Positions 8,698 to 17,383 of a stretch of DNA of 64,000 nucleotides are shown here, piece by piece (the stretch's first letter is position 1; each line of letters opens with the position of its first letter). The position numbers and the translations under genes are program-made. The notes beneath the pieces are model-generated. The model had not been told where the DNA came from. It made no database searches and saw nothing but the letters and a program-made list of their open reading frames with translations. Source of the DNA: an uncultured Spirochaetales bacterium (GTDB taxonomy: Bacteria; Spirochaetota; Spirochaetia; Sphaerochaetales; Sphaerochaetaceae); the NCBI GenBank assembly GCA_944388965.1, contig CALXKL010000002.1:215321-279320 (forward strand), read 5' to 3'.

Positions 8698-9678
8698 TTA
8701 TACGAGCTGCGCCAGCTGCTTTCCAATGTCGACTATGTCGATTCCCCTGGTGAACTTCAGACATGTTCCGGAGGGATACCTGACCTTCTGCATCCATCGC
8801 TCGGGAATCGCATCGATTCCGTACTTTGCACCAAGGATGGCACCTGCTACGGCTCCAATTGTATCGGCATCACGGCCGAAGTTTCCAGCCAGCACGACGC
8901 CGGAGCGGAAGTCGTCATGACACTGTGCAAGAGCGCAGAATGCCGAAGGCACAGCCTCTGCGGTGGTGGCCCACTGGCTTGAACGCAGCAGATCGTGCAC
9001 AGGCATCCACCACTCGAGCAGATCGCCATGTGCCTCTTCGACCAGCCGAAGCGACTGTGTCATGTTGTAATACAGCCAGCTGTCCTCCGGAATCGGTGCA
9101 AGAGCAGCATCAAGTATCTCCTGCCAGCTTCCATCAACCATGGCGACCGAGACTGCCGCCGCAACCGCCTGGGCACCCCAGACGCCCTCGCCGTAATGAC
9201 TGATCGAGGCCTCCGTCCCGGCCATTCTGACAGCCTCCTCAGGGCGCCCTGCACACACGATTCCCACAGGCGGTATTCTCATCGCGGTACCATCGCTCAT
9301 GTTGAATGTGCTGAACTTGCCGGTAAGAGGTGGAAGGAGACCTCTCCTGAGGTTGTCTGCTGCCGCCTTCTCGCTTGCCCCGCCCCTCTTGTACTCGTCC
9401 TGGACCACGACATCCTCCATCCAGGATGCCACGACCTCCTCGCTGGTCAGTCTGCCCTTGCATCTGATCAGGGTCTTCGCCGTCAGAAGTGCGAATTCGG
9501 TATCGTCAGTACTCCACGAGGCCCCACTATTGAAATCCGTCGTGATCTGATAATTTGACCTGTTGTCCGGCATCCTGGCAGCATCACCGAAGGAATCGCC
9601 TATCGCAAGGCCGACCATGCAGCCTACTGCCCTCTTCTCGATCTCGCTCCTGTCCATCTGTGCAATGTTCTTCATCAT
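8698..9678 (-). CDS. ADP-ribosylglycohydrolase (DraG) family protein, single domain
   Basis: 326 residues. The dinuclear metal-site motifs of the family are intact: WSTDDTEFALL near residue 55, and GRDADTIGAVAGAILGA near the C terminus; MSDGTAMRIPPVG is the central family block. Characterised members cleave ADP-ribose from Arg, Asn or related glycosidic bonds, but many operon-borne relatives act on small metabolites. Its position between a second such protein and a ribokinase, in a sugar-transport operon, argues for riboside catabolism over protein de-modification. The gap to the next gene is 12 bases. Confidence 0.87.
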   Translation of the reverse strand: MMKNIAQMDRSEIEKRAVGCMVGLAIGDSFGDAARMPDNRSNYQITTDFNSGASWSTDDTEFALLTAKTLIRCKGRLTSEEVVASWMEDVVVQDEYKRGGASEKAAADNLRRGLLPPLTGKFSTFNMSDGTAMRIPPVGIVCAGRPEEAVRMAGTEASISHYGEGVWGAQAVAAAVSVAMVDGSWQEILDAALAPIPEDSWLYYNMTQSLRLVEEAHGDLLEWWMPVHDLLRSSQWATTAEAVPSAFCALAQCHDDFRSGVVLAGNFGRDADTIGAVAGAILGAKYGIDAIPERWMQKVRYPSGTCLKFTRGIDIVDIGKQLAQLV

Positions 9679-9690
9679 ATCCTCCCCGTA

Positions 9691-11802
9691 TCAAAGCTCC
9701 TCGACGAACAGGTCGCCGAATGCACATCGTCCTCCATCGTACATGGCGTAGCCCACCATGCCGTATCCATATTCCGCATCGACAGCCTCGATCAGATGTC
9801 CGTCGACACTTGCGCTCAGCCTGTCCCCTGCGGCCCTGAACATGATGTCGTACTCCCTCTCCTCCTGCCAGTCGAACGGCAGATGGGCAAGTGTGACAAG
9901 TCCCCTGTCTCCGCAGTTCTTCATGATCGCGATTCCATCTGCGACCAGCCCGGCGTAGTAACCGCGTCTGGCACCCTGCACACGAGCGGACATGAACGCT
10001 CCACCGCCATTGTGCACCATGATGCTGCCTCGGACCTCGACGTCGCCCATGAAGTAGTTGCCGGTCATGGCCTCGCAGTGGTCCAGACACATGGCCTGGA
10101 TTCTTCCATCACGTATCTCCCAGGAGCCGTGGTTATGGCTGAACGGGATTATCGATGAGAACTCCTTCTTCTGCCGAGAGACATCGATGGAGTATCGGCC
10201 CTTTCCCGTAATGCGGAGATAATCGATATAGAAGCAGCCGAGGTCCTTCGTCTTCGCCGGCGAGTTGGCCTCGAACTGGAGCCCGACCTCATCGATCATG
10301 GCACCGGAGAGTCTCTCGTCATCCGATGGAATGTCGAAATCGATCTCATGCCAGGCATCGTCGCGATAAACCGCTCCGCCAAGGAAGACGAGCTCACCTG
10401 TCAGCGTATTCCTCACGTACGGAGAGAGGATCACGCTCTCTCCGTTCAACCGGTCGAAGCGCACCTTCATGCTGACATGCTGACCAGGGTAGACCTTTGG
10501 CGAGAACACAGGCTGATAGCGTTCATCATCGAAATCCGCTCTGCGATAGAACGGCTTGTAGTAGATGCGGGACACATCACCCCTCGTACCACGGTCGAAG
10601 AGAACCTCCAGGGCGCCCTTGCCATCCGATCCCTGCCCGTCGACATGCCTGATACGGCACAGGAACTCGTTGGAGACGCGCATGCAATGTGTGGATCCGG
10701 GAAGAGAGAAGTCGAAGTCGACGACCTTCTCGTCAACGGACAGATCGTCCGGGACCGTCTCCCCCATCAGCCTGACAGCGGTCGCCGTCAGCTTTCTGGC
10801 GTATGTCGGAATGTCCAGGATGTTCAGATAGCCGGAGATGCCGGAGAGCACAATCGCATCGTTCACAGGCTTCCTGTAGTGGTCCGGAATACCTTCCAGG
10901 CCATTGGCGACGCCCATGATCGTGCCGACGTTTCCTGCATTGCAGTCGGTATCCCAGCCAGCCATCGTGGCGATCTCCACCGTCCTGGCGAATGTGCGTC
11001 CATAGAGCATGGCCATGATGCACACGCCTGCGTTCGGGATAATATGACAGACGCCCGGCCACTTGTCATAACCCCACTCGGCCTGCAGGAACTTCAGGCA
11101 GTCCCTCCAGGAATCGGGATTTGCGCAATGGAAGTCGATCACGGCGTTGACGACTTTGGCGTAGTCGCATTCCGGGTCGATCAGGGAGAGCCCCTTCGCG
11201 ATGATGCTGTCCACATCATCTGTGCAGAAGGCCTCGGCGATGCAGGCGGCGATGAAGGCCGCACCCTCCAGGGCGTTTCCATCGTGGGATACGCTTGCCG
11301 CAGTCCTGGCATAGCGCGCAGCTCTGGCAGGGTCTCCTGGACAGACGAGCCCCCAGGTGTCAATGAATATCTGACCGCCGATCTGCTCTGCCATGATCCT
11401 GCCATTGACCTTGACGGATCCGGATGCAGGAGCCTTGATGCCGTTCTTCAGATTCAGGTATGCGGTATGCTCTGTGCTTACGCCATAGCCACCCCACCAG
11501 AACATGCCGATGCCCTCCCTGGCATAGTTCAGCCAGGCCTCGGCTACGTCTCCCGGCTCCAAAGGCCTGTCCATCGCACCGTCGTCGAGGGCACGCAGAA
11601 AAAACACCGGGCCATTGGCATCGTCATCCGCGGCGAAGTTCCTGAACGGCTTCACATAGTCCCTGATGTCGCCATAGAAGCGCTCGATACGATCGCTTGT
11701 CCAGATCGTCGGCTCCACAGGGGCGCCAAGCCTGATGCCTATGTTCATACCGAGAAAACCTGAATAGATCCTCTCCAAATACTCCTTGTGTCTGGGTTCC
11801 AT
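9691..11802 (-). CDS. ADP-ribosylglycohydrolase family protein with C-terminal beta-sandwich-like region
   Basis: 703 residues, about twice the size of its neighbour. Residues 1-370 carry the DraG-type fold, with AADDDANGPVFFLRAL replacing the usual TDDT site and AGWDTDCNAGNVGTIMG as the C-terminal metal motif. Residues 370-703 are rich in beta strands and resemble concanavalin-like carbohydrate-binding modules, ending with DGHLIEAVDAEYGYGMVGYAM. There is no signal peptide, so it should act in the cytoplasm on an imported ligand. ATG 11802 has AAGGAG 12 bases upstream. It follows the binding-protein gene behind two hairpins. Confidence 0.85.
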   Translation of the reverse strand: MEPRHKEYLERIYSGFLGMNIGIRLGAPVEPTIWTSDRIERFYGDIRDYVKPFRNFAADDDANGPVFFLRALDDGAMDRPLEPGDVAEAWLNYAREGIGMFWWGGYGVSTEHTAYLNLKNGIKAPASGSVKVNGRIMAEQIGGQIFIDTWGLVCPGDPARAARYARTAASVSHDGNALEGAAFIAACIAEAFCTDDVDSIIAKGLSLIDPECDYAKVVNAVIDFHCANPDSWRDCLKFLQAEWGYDKWPGVCHIIPNAGVCIMAMLYGRTFARTVEIATMAGWDTDCNAGNVGTIMGVANGLEGIPDHYRKPVNDAIVLSGISGYLNILDIPTYARKLTATAVRLMGETVPDDLSVDEKVVDFDFSLPGSTHCMRVSNEFLCRIRHVDGQGSDGKGALEVLFDRGTRGDVSRIYYKPFYRRADFDDERYQPVFSPKVYPGQHVSMKVRFDRLNGESVILSPYVRNTLTGELVFLGGAVYRDDAWHEIDFDIPSDDERLSGAMIDEVGLQFEANSPAKTKDLGCFYIDYLRITGKGRYSIDVSRQKKEFSSIIPFSHNHGSWEIRDGRIQAMCLDHCEAMTGNYFMGDVEVRGSIMVHNGGGAFMSARVQGARRGYYAGLVADGIAIMKNCGDRGLVTLAHLPFDWQEEREYDIMFRAAGDRLSASVDGHLIEAVDAEYGYGMVGYAMYDGGRCAFGDLFVEEL

Positions 11803-11818
11803 AGATTGAGAAATCTCC

Positions 11819-11886
11819 TTTCGACGAGGGGCACGAGGACATCCCATGCCCTTCGTCGAAAGCCCTTCCGGATTCGGAAGAGCTTT
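11819..11886 (-). terminator. Two overlapping hairpins after the binding-protein gene
   Basis: Reading on the minus strand, AAAGC-CTTCCG pairs with CGGAAG-GCTTT just after the binding-protein stop, and a second 14-base arm (11848-11861) pairs with 11819-11832 with one mismatch. The second hairpin uses the 3' edge of the first, so the two compete, and it ends at the AAAGGAG ribosome site of the next gene. Such structures often protect binding-protein mRNA and lower downstream expression. Confidence 0.55.
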
Positions 11887-11893
11887 CATTTCA

Positions 11894-13411
11894 TCAACCG
11901 AACACCGAGTTCAGATATTCGGTGATCTTCGTTCCTCCGGCCTGGTTCCACTGCTCGACGAACTTCTCGAAATCGTCGACAGGACGCACGCCGCGGATGA
12001 TGTCGGTCGCGTACTCCCTGTAAAGAGAATCCATGGCATCCTTGAGCGGGACGAGATCCTCGGGAAGAATGACGTTGATATCATCGGCGAAATACTCCTG
12101 TACCATGTCAAGGGATTCGAGAGCGGCATCGGAGAGGACCTGTCCATCGACATTGGACATGTCAAGGTTGTCGATCGTGGTCCAGCAGCGTGCCCACCAG
12201 GACGAATACTGGTCGGTGAGGACGTACTTTCCGTTCTCGATGTTGTAGTGGATGCCCTCAAGACCGAGCTTGTCTATGACTCTGCCCTCCGGGCTGGCCA
12301 TGAACTCGAGGACCTTCCATGCCGCGACCTTGACCTCGCTGTATGCGTTGATCGCAATACCCCTCGTCGCCTTGGTGACATCGACGCTCTTGTATGCCCA
12401 GCTCTCTCCTTTGGCAGGAGGAAGCACGACAAGATCCTGGCCCTGCGTCTCCTTCATCTTCGTGCTGTAGACGTTGAGCGTGTCGCCAGCGGTCGCCATG
12501 ACCATGGCACTCTCCCCTTCGTAGAACGACTGCTCCTTGGTCTCCCAGGTCTTGGTGACATAGCCGTTGTCGAGAAGTCCCTCGCTATACAGCTGGGCGT
12601 AGAAGGCAAGCTTGGCCTTTTCGTTCTCCGTCGTCACGGAATACACCCAGTCTCCGTTCTCGTCCTGAGTGATCGTGGATGTGATGCCGAATGCATGGTT
12701 GAACATGTTGTCCAGCTCGAGAATCGAGCCATCGCTCTGCGTGGCGCCATCCAGCGTGATGGGCCAGGTGCACAGACCTGATGCCTTGAGCTCTCTGAAG
12801 AACGCCAGATAGTTCTCGAGTGTCGGGTCGGCCATGAGGGCCTGGGAAGTGCTCATCGCCTCGAACCAGTCCTGTCGAAGAACAGGCACCTTGATGCGCG
12901 GCGGCTCAAGCCAGAGCAGGTATGGATAGTTGGCGATCTGCTCCTTGGCATGAGGCTCCATGTCGAGAATCTGCTTGACATATGTCGAACTCTCGATATA
13001 CGGCGTCAGGTCCTCGAGCAGCCCCTCGTCGGCAACGGCCTGGTCTCCACCCTGGAAATAGATTATGTCAGGATTGATCTGGCCTGTTCGGAAGGCGATA
13101 GGCACGACTGTGGCATACGAGCCGGTGGGAGCGCTGAGGAAGACCAGGTCGATATAGTCGCCCTGAGCGGCCAATCCCTCCTCGATCTCCTTCTCGAGCA
13201 CCGCACAGATGTCGGCGTCCACAATCGGATCGATGTCCTTGTACAGGTATGTGACCTGGACAGGTGCCTCAGGTGTTCCGACATGCTGTGAGAGCATCTC
13301 GGCGGTGACCGTCTGTCCGGCCTCGGCAGATGTGCTCTCGCCGCTTCCGCCGGCGAATGCACATGAGAGCGCGACCAGAAGCGCCAGAAGAACGCAAAGT
13401 GTCCTTTTCAT
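11894..13411 (-). CDS. ABC transporter extracellular solute-binding protein, LplA-like
   Basis: 505 residues. The N terminus is a signal peptide (MKRTLCVLLALLVALSCAFA) followed by GGSGEST, typical of spirochaete sugar-binding proteins. Cleavage may be by signal peptidase I after AFA; the Cys sits in a poor lipobox (ALSC). The mature part has the type 1 binding-protein pattern with conserved Trp residues (YSSWWARCW). It should capture a sugar or glycoside for the two downstream-encoded-type permeases upstream in this operon. No ATPase gene is present, as is usual for Lpl-type systems. Confidence 0.88.
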   Translation of the reverse strand: MKRTLCVLLALLVALSCAFAGGSGESTSAEAGQTVTAEMLSQHVGTPEAPVQVTYLYKDIDPIVDADICAVLEKEIEEGLAAQGDYIDLVFLSAPTGSYATVVPIAFRTGQINPDIIYFQGGDQAVADEGLLEDLTPYIESSTYVKQILDMEPHAKEQIANYPYLLWLEPPRIKVPVLRQDWFEAMSTSQALMADPTLENYLAFFRELKASGLCTWPITLDGATQSDGSILELDNMFNHAFGITSTITQDENGDWVYSVTTENEKAKLAFYAQLYSEGLLDNGYVTKTWETKEQSFYEGESAMVMATAGDTLNVYSTKMKETQGQDLVVLPPAKGESWAYKSVDVTKATRGIAINAYSEVKVAAWKVLEFMASPEGRVIDKLGLEGIHYNIENGKYVLTDQYSSWWARCWTTIDNLDMSNVDGQVLSDAALESLDMVQEYFADDINVILPEDLVPLKDAMDSLYREYATDIIRGVRPVDDFEKFVEQWNQAGGTKITEYLNSVFG

Positions 13412-13447
13412 CTCTTTACCTCCGTTTTTCCTTTTTTCTTGTTTCCT

Positions 13448-14341
13448 CTATTCCTTTATTCCTCCACCCATGACATCCTTCGTGTAGAACTTCAGGACAA
13501 ATGGATAGAGGATCAGTATCGGGACGATTGCGACGACTATCGTGGCCCCCTTGAGCGCCGCATAGTCGACACGCGCCAGCGTGTTGTAGTCGAAGACGTT
13601 CTGCTGTCCCAGGATGGATACGACGTCCCCCAGGACGACGAACTGCCGCAGGACGACCTGGAGCACGGTGTCGGTGGACTTCTCGGTCAGGTAGATGCTG
13701 GCCTTGAAATACTCGTTCCATCTGACAACGGCATAGAACATGGTTATCGTCGCGATTCCGCTCTTGGCAAGCGGAATGTAGACGCTTGTCATGCTCTTCA
13801 GGTGCCCCGCTCCGTCGATCTCCGCCGCCTCGACGATGCTCTTCGGCACACTCTCGAAATAGCGCATCATGATGATCAGGTAGTACACGTTGACAGCGGT
13901 CACCAGAATGACCGACCACTTGCTGCCCATCAGACCCAGATTCTGCACGACGAGATATTCGGGGACCGTTCCGGGGTCGAAGAGCATCATGATGATCAGG
14001 AAGACCATGATCGGTCTTTTGAGAGCAAGGCGGGGACGTGTGAGCACATAAGCCGCCGTCACCGTCAGGATCATGTTGATCGCGGTTCCCACTACGGTGA
14101 TTATCACCGAGTTGATCAGAGCCGGGACCAGAATCGGGTGGCTGAACACGATGCGGTAGTTCGTGAAGTCCAGATCATGCGGTATGATGTCCAGTCCGGA
14201 CATCTCCATCGACCCAGCCGGGCTGGACAGAGACTTCGCAAGGATGTTGAGCAGAGGGATGAGCATCGTCATCGTCAGCGCGAACAGCAGGATGACCAAC
14301 AGAATCTGACCTATCGAAAACTTTCTTCCTCTTACCAGCAT
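13448..14341 (-). CDS. ABC transporter permease, LplC-like (carbohydrate type)
   Basis: 297 residues with about six membrane helices, beginning IGQILLVILLFALTMTMLIPLL. The permease coupling motif is EAAEIDGAGHLKSMTSVYIPLAKSG as far as it can be read, matching the EAA loop with Gly that docks to the ATPase. It partners the permease encoded immediately upstream. ATG 14341 is preferred over an in-frame start at 14359 because GAGGGGG lies about 10 bases upstream and the upstream stop ends one base before it. Confidence 0.88.
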   Translation of the reverse strand: MLVRGRKFSIGQILLVILLFALTMTMLIPLLNILAKSLSSPAGSMEMSGLDIIPHDLDFTNYRIVFSHPILVPALINSVIITVVGTAINMILTVTAAYVLTRPRLALKRPIMVFLIIMMLFDPGTVPEYLVVQNLGLMGSKWSVILVTAVNVYYLIIMMRYFESVPKSIVEAAEIDGAGHLKSMTSVYIPLAKSGIATITMFYAVVRWNEYFKASIYLTEKSTDTVLQVVLRQFVVLGDVVSILGQQNVFDYNTLARVDYAALKGATIVVAIVPILILYPFVLKFYTKDVMGGGIKE

Positions 14342-14342
14342 A

Positions 14343-15293
14343 TCACCAGACCCCCTCACCTGTCAGACGCTTGGACACCAGATGTGTCGCAAGGACGAGG
14401 ATCATGCCGACGACGCCCTTGATGAGGCTGACGGCCGTGGCCAGTGAATACTGTCCCCCCTGGATACCAATCCTGTAGATATACGTGTCGAGAATGTCGA
14501 TCGTGGACTCCACCGCGGTGTTTGAGAAGTTCAGCACCTGGTCAAAGCCTGCGGAAAGGAAGAAGCCCAGGTTCAGGATAAACATCGTCACTGCCGGGGT
14601 GATGAGAGCCGGAAGCACCACATGCCAGATCTTCTGGAACGTATTGGCACCATCCATGTCCGCGGCCTCGAACAGAGACGGACTGATCGAGATGATTGCG
14701 GTATAGTATATGATCGAGTCCCAGCCAATGCTTCTCCAACCCTCGCAGATCATCAGGATCCAGCGGATCACCGAGCGGTCGGTCATGAAGTCATGGGCCT
14801 CGATACCGAACAAGCCCAGCAGTTCATTCACCCCGCCCTGGATGGAGAGGGCATCGATCCAGATTCCTGCGATGACGACCCATGAGAGGAAGTGCGGAAG
14901 ATATGATATGACCTGTACGTACTTCCTGAAGCCCCAGCTCCTGACCTGTGTCAGCATGATGGCGAAGATCAGGAAGAACGGGAACAGCAGAATATACTTC
15001 ATGAAGCTGATGATCAGAGTGTTCTTGAGAATGTTGAAGAACGCCGGACTGCTGAAGATCATCTCGAAATAGTGCAACCCCGAAAATCTCCATGGACCTC
15101 TGGCATTGAACGAATAGAAGGCCAGGCGCATATTGATGATCGGAAGCACCTTGAAGAAAATGAAGTAGAGCATGGTCGGCAGAAGAATCAGATAGAGCAC
15201 CTTCTCGTTCCACACCCTCTTCCAGAGCGGGGCCCGCCTCATCTGGGATGCGGTTCCGGTCTGGATGTCAGTGGAGTCTCCTTTCCGTTTCAT
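14343..15293 (-). CDS. ABC transporter permease, LplB-like (carbohydrate type)
   Basis: 316 residues. After a short polar start comes WNEKVLYLILLPTMLYFIFF, then about six helices and the EAA loop FEAADMDGANTFQKIWHVV. It forms the membrane channel with the LplC-like permease. ATG 15293 is preceded by AAAAAGGAGGAAAG, a near-ideal ribosome site, so the longer frame to 15323 that overlaps the DUF4387 gene is not used. The missing ATPase is presumably supplied by a shared MsmX-type protein encoded elsewhere; that is inference. Confidence 0.88.
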   Translation of the reverse strand: MKRKGDSTDIQTGTASQMRRAPLWKRVWNEKVLYLILLPTMLYFIFFKVLPIINMRLAFYSFNARGPWRFSGLHYFEMIFSSPAFFNILKNTLIISFMKYILLFPFFLIFAIMLTQVRSWGFRKYVQVISYLPHFLSWVVIAGIWIDALSIQGGVNELLGLFGIEAHDFMTDRSVIRWILMICEGWRSIGWDSIIYYTAIISISPSLFEAADMDGANTFQKIWHVVLPALITPAVTMFILNLGFFLSAGFDQVLNFSNTAVESTIDILDTYIYRIGIQGGQYSLATAVSLIKGVVGMILVLATHLVSKRLTGEGVW

Positions 15294-15319
15294 CTTTCCT
15301 CCTTTTTCGCCATGACGGA

Positions 15320-15631
15320 TCATGGAATCTGCAGCTCCATCAACGGGGCATGCTGCTGGGCCCCATACACGTCACGATCGAAACATGTACCGGATGGTGT
15401 ACTGCGGTCGTATGTGATCTTCACGCCCATCGCAGCATCGAAGAACACAATGCACTTGAGAGCACTTGGATTCAGGTTATAGATCCGACATATGGTGTCC
15501 TGGCAGATCACGCCGCTGTCCCGCACCCTCTCGTAATTCCTCCTGTCATCGAACAGGACATCCAAGGTGATCAGGAAAGGTCCGCTGTTCTTGCTTCTGA
15601 GCACCTTTGCAAGCTCCACGAGTCTGGTCAT
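15320..15631 (-). CDS. DUF4387 family protein
   Basis: 103 residues. The start MTRLVELAKVLRSKNSGPF and the body with ITLDVLFDD match the DUF4387 family, which is regularly encoded next to, or fused to, AtuA-like DUF1446 proteins. Its biochemical role is not established. The start overlaps the AtuA-like stop as ATGA, so the two proteins are probably made together and may form one enzyme. Confidence 0.82.
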   Translation of the reverse strand: MTRLVELAKVLRSKNSGPFLITLDVLFDDRRNYERVRDSGVICQDTICRIYNLNPSALKCIVFFDAAMGVKITYDRSTPSGTCFDRDVYGAQQHAPLMELQIP

Positions 15632-17013
15632 GTCTCACCTCCGAATCCCGTATACGGACTCCATCTCTGAATTGGGAAGAGAGCCGTCGGGTCGTCCACA
15701 GGCATCAGATGGTACACGGAGAACTCGTATACCGGGCCGAAGGGCACATCGCTTGGCGCGAACGGGAATGCCAGATTGCCAGCCGTGGACTTGCGTCCCT
15801 CGTAGCCGTAGTGCATGAACGTCGAACGCACCGATGCGCAAATGGCATTGGACAGTTCCTGTGACGACGAGAGTACCTCGAACATCACGCAGATCTCATG
15901 AGGCGTGTCATGAAGCGGTTCAAGCAGTCCCATGACACCATCTATGCCGTAGTTGTAGAAATCGATCGAGTAGCTGGAGGGATCGATCTCCGAGTACTGT
16001 TCCTGGACCGAGCGCCGAACAAGATCCTCGACCTGGGAGACCTTGCCGATCAGAAGCGGATCCCTCACGCCGGCGATGACGAATGTCCTGTATGCCACAA
16101 GCCGGGCACCCTCGAGCTTTATCATGTAGGGATCGGTCGCATCGAGACGACTGCCCTTCACCCTGACCCTGTTGTCGCCAAGCTCCTCGAATGTGCACTG
16201 CGACAGATCCATCTCGATTCCAGGTCCATGCAGAATGTATGGATGGTCCTTCTCATAGAACGTATGCGCGGCGACGGACAGCGACGTGCACTTCCTGTCA
16301 GGATCGCAGGGATACACCACGAAGGAGTCCTCATACACCTCACCCATCATGCAGTCCTTCGTGGTTCCTGGATTGCAGCACAGCGCACCGCACTCCAGAA
16401 CTTTGCCCATGTGGTAGCTAAGGGCGGCATCGAAGCCGTGGAAGATGCCGACCGCCGCGAATGGTGCCGGATCGTATGCACGCCCGGCGATGATGATCCG
16501 TGCTCCGCCTTCAAGCGCCTTGACAATGGGCTCGACACCCATCTGCGCGACGACGCCTGTGGTCTCTTCAAGCCGTGCTGCATCCAGCTTGGGGACCTTT
16601 GCATCCAGTGGAGTCACCTCGCCTCTTTCCATGTGTTTGAGGATGACATCATCCGGAATATCCGCCCAGATGACGCAGGTGTCGACTTCAGGCAGGGATC
16701 CTGCGCGGAATATCTCCTCGATGATGGACAACGTCCACATGACATGCTCTCTCCCTCCGCTGCCGCCCGCCGACGAAACTATCAGAGGAATGTCGCTGCC
16801 CAGAGCCGCATCTATCAGACGCTCCAGATCCTTCCTGGCCGCCATTCTGCTGACTATGGCGGTCTTCGCGCCGAGTTTGTGGGGTCCGGCATCGGTGGAT
16901 CCCGCGTCGACCACTATTGCATCCGGCCTCATGGCCATGCCCCTTTCCAGAGACGATGTCGGGAATCCGTAACCGAGGATTCCGCATGGTGACAATATCC
17001 TGATACAGTCCAA
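15628..17013 (-). CDS. AtuA-like (DUF1446) acyclic-terpene-utilisation family protein
   Basis: 461 residues. The N terminus IRILSPCGILGYGFPTSSLE and the block VDAGSTDAGPHKLGAKTA are typical of the DUF1446/AtuA family, as is IIIAGRAYDPAPFAAVGI. AtuA is needed for citronellol/geraniol catabolism in Pseudomonas, but relatives paired with DUF4387 occur in other catabolic clusters and their reaction is unknown. TTG at 17013 is used because it begins the conserved N terminus and GGGAGG lies about 11 bases upstream. It is the first gene of the transport/riboside operon. Confidence 0.82.
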   Translation of the reverse strand: MDCIRILSPCGILGYGFPTSSLERGMAMRPDAIVVDAGSTDAGPHKLGAKTAIVSRMAARKDLERLIDAALGSDIPLIVSSAGGSGGREHVMWTLSIIEEIFRAGSLPEVDTCVIWADIPDDVILKHMERGEVTPLDAKVPKLDAARLEETTGVVAQMGVEPIVKALEGGARIIIAGRAYDPAPFAAVGIFHGFDAALSYHMGKVLECGALCCNPGTTKDCMMGEVYEDSFVVYPCDPDRKCTSLSVAAHTFYEKDHPYILHGPGIEMDLSQCTFEELGDNRVRVKGSRLDATDPYMIKLEGARLVAYRTFVIAGVRDPLLIGKVSQVEDLVRRSVQEQYSEIDPSSYSIDFYNYGIDGVMGLLEPLHDTPHEICVMFEVLSSSQELSNAICASVRSTFMHYGYEGRKSTAGNLAFPFAPSDVPFGPVYEFSVYHLMPVDDPTALFPIQRWSPYTGFGGET

Positions 17014-17038
17014 GACCGGTCAACCTCCCTTTGTTTTC

Positions 17039-17068
17039 CTTATATGGGCCAAACCCGGCAGCTGTCAA
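17039..17068 (-). promoter_or_regulatory. Promoter of the AtuA-like/ABC/ribokinase operon
   Basis: Minus-strand TTGACA (17068-17063), 18 bases, TATAAG (17044-17039): a consensus -35 with a good -10. Transcription would begin near 17032, leaving an 18-base leader that holds AGGGAGG (17030-17024) before the TTG start. The imperfect palindrome around CAGCTG just inside the spacer is a possible operator for the divergent LacI protein. Confidence 0.65.
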
Positions 17069-17345
17069 AAATTATGTGTAATCATTTTTTCCATTTGCTT
17101 TCAAAATGTTTTCATAATCCATTACATCAACTGCACTTCACGACATGTATCCACCTTCAGTTGGGAAGGCGGCAATCATCCTGAATCGATAGGTTGTCAT
17201 GAAATGAAACCTGAATCCGATGTGCCTAATGGCCATGAAACATGACTTTTCACATACCGCCGCAATGCGTCCGGAGGAGTCACACCGGGGGGATGCCGCT
17301 ATCATCACAGCCGGCGGCAGTATGAAAGAAAATGGAAATATTCAT

Positions 17346-17375
17346 TTGCCAGAATGGGTGTGATACGTTTACAAT
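17346..17375 (+). promoter_or_regulatory. lacI promoter with overlapping operator-like site
   Basis: TTGCCA (17346-17351), 18 bases, TACAAT (17370-17375), then 8 bases to the lacI ATG, so the mRNA would be nearly leaderless. GTGATACGTTTACA at 17360-17373 overlaps the -10 and matches the LacI-family operator pattern TGTAAACGTTTACA at 10 of 14 positions, with the right half perfect. This suggests autoregulation. Confidence 0.5.
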
Positions 17376-17383
17376 TCCAGGTG

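Larger units (their letters stand above)
17014..17383. other. Divergent regulatory region between catabolic operon and lacI
   Basis: 370 bases without a gene, more AT-rich than the flanks. It holds a strong minus promoter near the AtuA-like gene, a plus promoter next to lacI, and several ATGAAA-type short repeats (around 17200 and 17230) whose role is unclear. No further coding frame is convincing. Confidence 0.7.

Noticed and set aside
10348..11763. 471-codon plus frame opposite the large DraG-family gene
   Set aside because: Antisense shadow; no start signal or recognisable motif.
17090..17240. Short coding frames and ATGAAA repeats in the lacI intergenic region
   Set aside because: No ribosome site, no conserved motif; treated as regulatory DNA of unknown use.
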